33,865 bases of DNA from assembly GCA_965656195.1 (NCBI GenBank), contig CBFHJL010000023.1, positions 1-33,865 of the forward strand, given 5' to 3'. Source of the stretch: Brumimicrobium sp965656195. GTDB lineage: Bacteria > Bacteroidota > Bacteroidia > Flavobacteriales_D > Crocinitomicaceae. The notes beneath the pieces are model-generated. The model saw nothing but the letters and a program-made list of their open reading frames with translations, was not told the origin of the DNA and did no database searches. This document shows, piece by piece, positions 32,560 to 33,865 of this stretch. Made by a program: the position numbers and the translations under genes. Each line of letters opens with the position of its first letter. The stretch's first letter is position 1.

Positions 32560-32759
32560 AAAGAAATTAAAAAGTACATGCAGGAGAGATATGTCTCTTT
32601 ATAGCTCATCGGCAATGTTCCTTGACTCATAAGAATGATTTGGATTACTCTTGATGTAAACTATTTGTAGATCGTCTCTTTTATAATATCGTTAGACATA
32701 ATATCACGACTAAACAATTTAAAACAAGAAGAATAAGTATCTTTGGTTTAAAGTTTGAA
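32560..32759 (+). other. Intergenic region before the TPR gene
   Basis: 200 bases with no open frame that I can support. It holds a weak hairpin just after the T9SS gene (six pairs, no T-tract) and, at its 3' end, the promoter box listed separately. Confidence 0.6.
32738..32745 (+). promoter_or_regulatory. -7 promoter box for the TPR gene
   Basis: TATCTTTG matches TAnnTTTG, 14 bases before the ATG at 32760. No TTG is seen at -33. Confidence 0.55.
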
Positions 32760-33865
32760 ATGAAACTCATTCACTACATTTTGGTTTTTCTTTTCGTGAG
32801 TCAAGGATCCATTGCTCAGGACGTCTTGTTATTAGAAAAGAATATTGAGGAGAGATCAAAGGATTCTGCTTTGGTGAGCGATCTTGTCAAATTGAGTGTG
32901 TTTTATTTAAAAAAGGATTCGATAAAGACTATTCACTATGCTCAAAAGGCGTTGAAAGTATCTAAAGATTATTCCAAGACTTTGATAGGCGAGGCTTCAA
33001 AAAATCTGGGAGTATCTCTTTTTTATTGGGGTGATCAAACAAAAGGAACTGAATACTTTCAAGAAAGTATAGCATATTTTAGACGCAAAAATGATTCTTT
33101 AAGTGAATATGATGCATTGGTCGGTCTTGCATCAATGTACCAAAGAGTAAATGAAGAGAATAAGGCAGTTGTGATATTGAAGGATTATCTGTCAGAAAAT
33201 GGGAAAAGCAGTCATTTTAAATTTTTGATTAACAATAGACTTGGTTCGATTACGAAAAGTATAGGTGATTACGAATTGGCTATGGAGTTTTACAACCTTT
33301 CAGAATCCTACCTTTCGGATGTAGATACCTCTCTTATTGATGTGAAGTTAGCCCAAATTTCAAATGATAAGAATAGAGGTGTGATTTACAGAACGAATGG
33401 AGAATATGATCAAGCGGATCACTATCTAAACAAATCTCTAAAACAATCTATACAAATTGGATCTAAGCGTTGGATGGCAATCAACTATAACAGTATGGCA
33501 CTCATGTATGAGTTAACAGGAGAAATTGAGAAAGCCATAGATTATTTTGAAAAGTCATTGAAAATAAAAAGAGAATTAAATTACGGTTCAGGTGTTATAA
33601 CGACACTAACAAATCTTGGGAACTTATATAGACAGCAAAAGGATTACTCTACATCATTGTCAAAATTAGAGGAGGCGAAAACGTACATAGATGAAAACAC
33701 ACAGCTTTCCAGAAAGGCTCACAATGCCATAAATTTTTCCAAACTATATAACGATATGGGGGATTTTGAAAAGGCTTATAAAAACTTATCCCTTTATAAT
33801 GAGTTAAGTGATAGTATTCAAGGTGAAGAGAAATCACAATTGGTAAGAGAGTTAGATGCTAAATA
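32760..33865 (+). CDS. TPR protein, 3' end cut off by the window (probable TPR sensor kinase or regulator)
   Basis: 368 codons are open from the ATG at 32760 to the end of the window with no stop. A signal peptide is visible (MKLIHYILVFLFVSQGSIAQ). The rest is a run of tetratricopeptide helices about 40 residues apart, for example EASKNLGVSLFYWGDQTKGTEYFQESI, NRGVIYRTNGEYDQADHYLNKSL, NYNSMALMYELTGEIEKAIDYFEKSL and TLTNLGNLYRQQKDYSTSL. The visible end, KSQLVRELDAKY, looks like the lead into the transmembrane and coiled-coil segment of Bacteroidota TPR histidine kinases or TPR-LuxR-type regulators. That output domain lies outside the window, so this is an inference. TPR repeats probably sense a periplasmic or protein signal. 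Confidence 0.85.
   Translation, partial: MKLIHYILVFLFVSQGSIAQDVLLLEKNIEERSKDSALVSDLVKLSVFYLKKDSIKTIHYAQKALKVSKDYSKTLIGEASKNLGVSLFYWGDQTKGTEYFQESIAYFRRKNDSLSEYDALVGLASMYQRVNEENKAVVILKDYLSENGKSSHFKFLINNRLGSITKSIGDYELAMEFYNLSESYLSDVDTSLIDVKLAQISNDKNRGVIYRTNGEYDQADHYLNKSLKQSIQIGSKRWMAINYNSMALMYELTGEIEKAIDYFEKSLKIKRELNYGSGVITTLTNLGNLYRQQKDYSTSLSKLEEAKTYIDENTQLSRKAHNAINFSKLYNDMGDFEKAYKNLSLYNELSDSIQGEEKSQLVRELDAK

Noticed and set aside
32584..32599. A terminator after the T9SS gene
   Set aside because: The stem is only about six pairs with a G-T end, and only three T follow; too weak to call.
33649..33837. A minus-strand 62-codon frame inside the TPR gene
   Set aside because: It is antisense to a long, clear TPR coding frame and has no homology or signals.

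Overview
The window is about 34 kb of a low-GC, densely coded chromosome from a member of the Bacteroidota, most likely Flavobacteriales or a relative. The evidence is a type III glutamine synthetase, a fused LpxC-FabZ gene, PorX, a type IX secretion (T9SS) C-terminal sorting domain, GldI-like and other FKBP lipoproteins, split transketolase genes, weak Shine-Dalgarno sequences, and at least ten copies of the Bacteroidota -7 promoter box TAnnTTTG just before genes. The gene content is mostly housekeeping. I see no insertion sequence, phage, CRISPR array or defence island.

Layout. 1-2605: the 3' part of glnN, an intrinsic terminator, and a Crp/Fnr regulator. 2615-6990 (minus strand): an operon of transketolase N-half, a secreted von Willebrand A (vWA) protein, transketolase C-half and a class III aminotransferase. 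A 97-bp divergent promoter region separates it from 7088-11317 (plus): prmC, ligA, a small conserved protein and dapA, tightly packed. 11378-15214 (plus): two unknown exported proteins, a DHH phosphoesterase and two FKBP-type prolyl isomerase lipoproteins, the first GldI-like. 15245-15319: tRNA-Pro(GGG), followed by a direct repeat that reuses the 3' end of the tRNA. 15525-17927 (plus): a thioredoxin-like protein, an M23/LysM peptidase and a patatin.

18038-24063 (minus): HD phosphohydrolase, lpxD, lpxC-fabZ, lpxA and a RlmD-like RNA methyltransferase; this is the lipid A start module. 24108-28048 (plus): porX, tsaE, alanine dehydrogenase and a membrane-anchored DUF4258-like protein. 28051-30562 (minus): DUF1015, YggS and DUF1684 genes, coupled by 4-bp ATGA overlaps. 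30670-33865 (plus): a large secreted protein with a PKD domain and T9SS sorting signal, then the 5' part of a TPR protein that runs off the window and is probably the sensor half of a TPR histidine kinase or regulator.

The least ordinary observations are: (i) a roughly 110-bp tandem structure after tRNA-Pro in which the T-stem and 3' acceptor strand recur without a functional T-loop, similar in layout to the rtT repeats behind E. coli tyrT; (ii) a secreted vWA protein gene inserted between the two halves of transketolase; (iii) a RlmD-like enzyme in which all four expected iron-sulfur cysteines appear to be replaced; (iv) -7 boxes only 4-6 bases from the start codons of lpxD and prmC, suggesting very short or leaderless mRNAs. 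I found no clear new multigene system.
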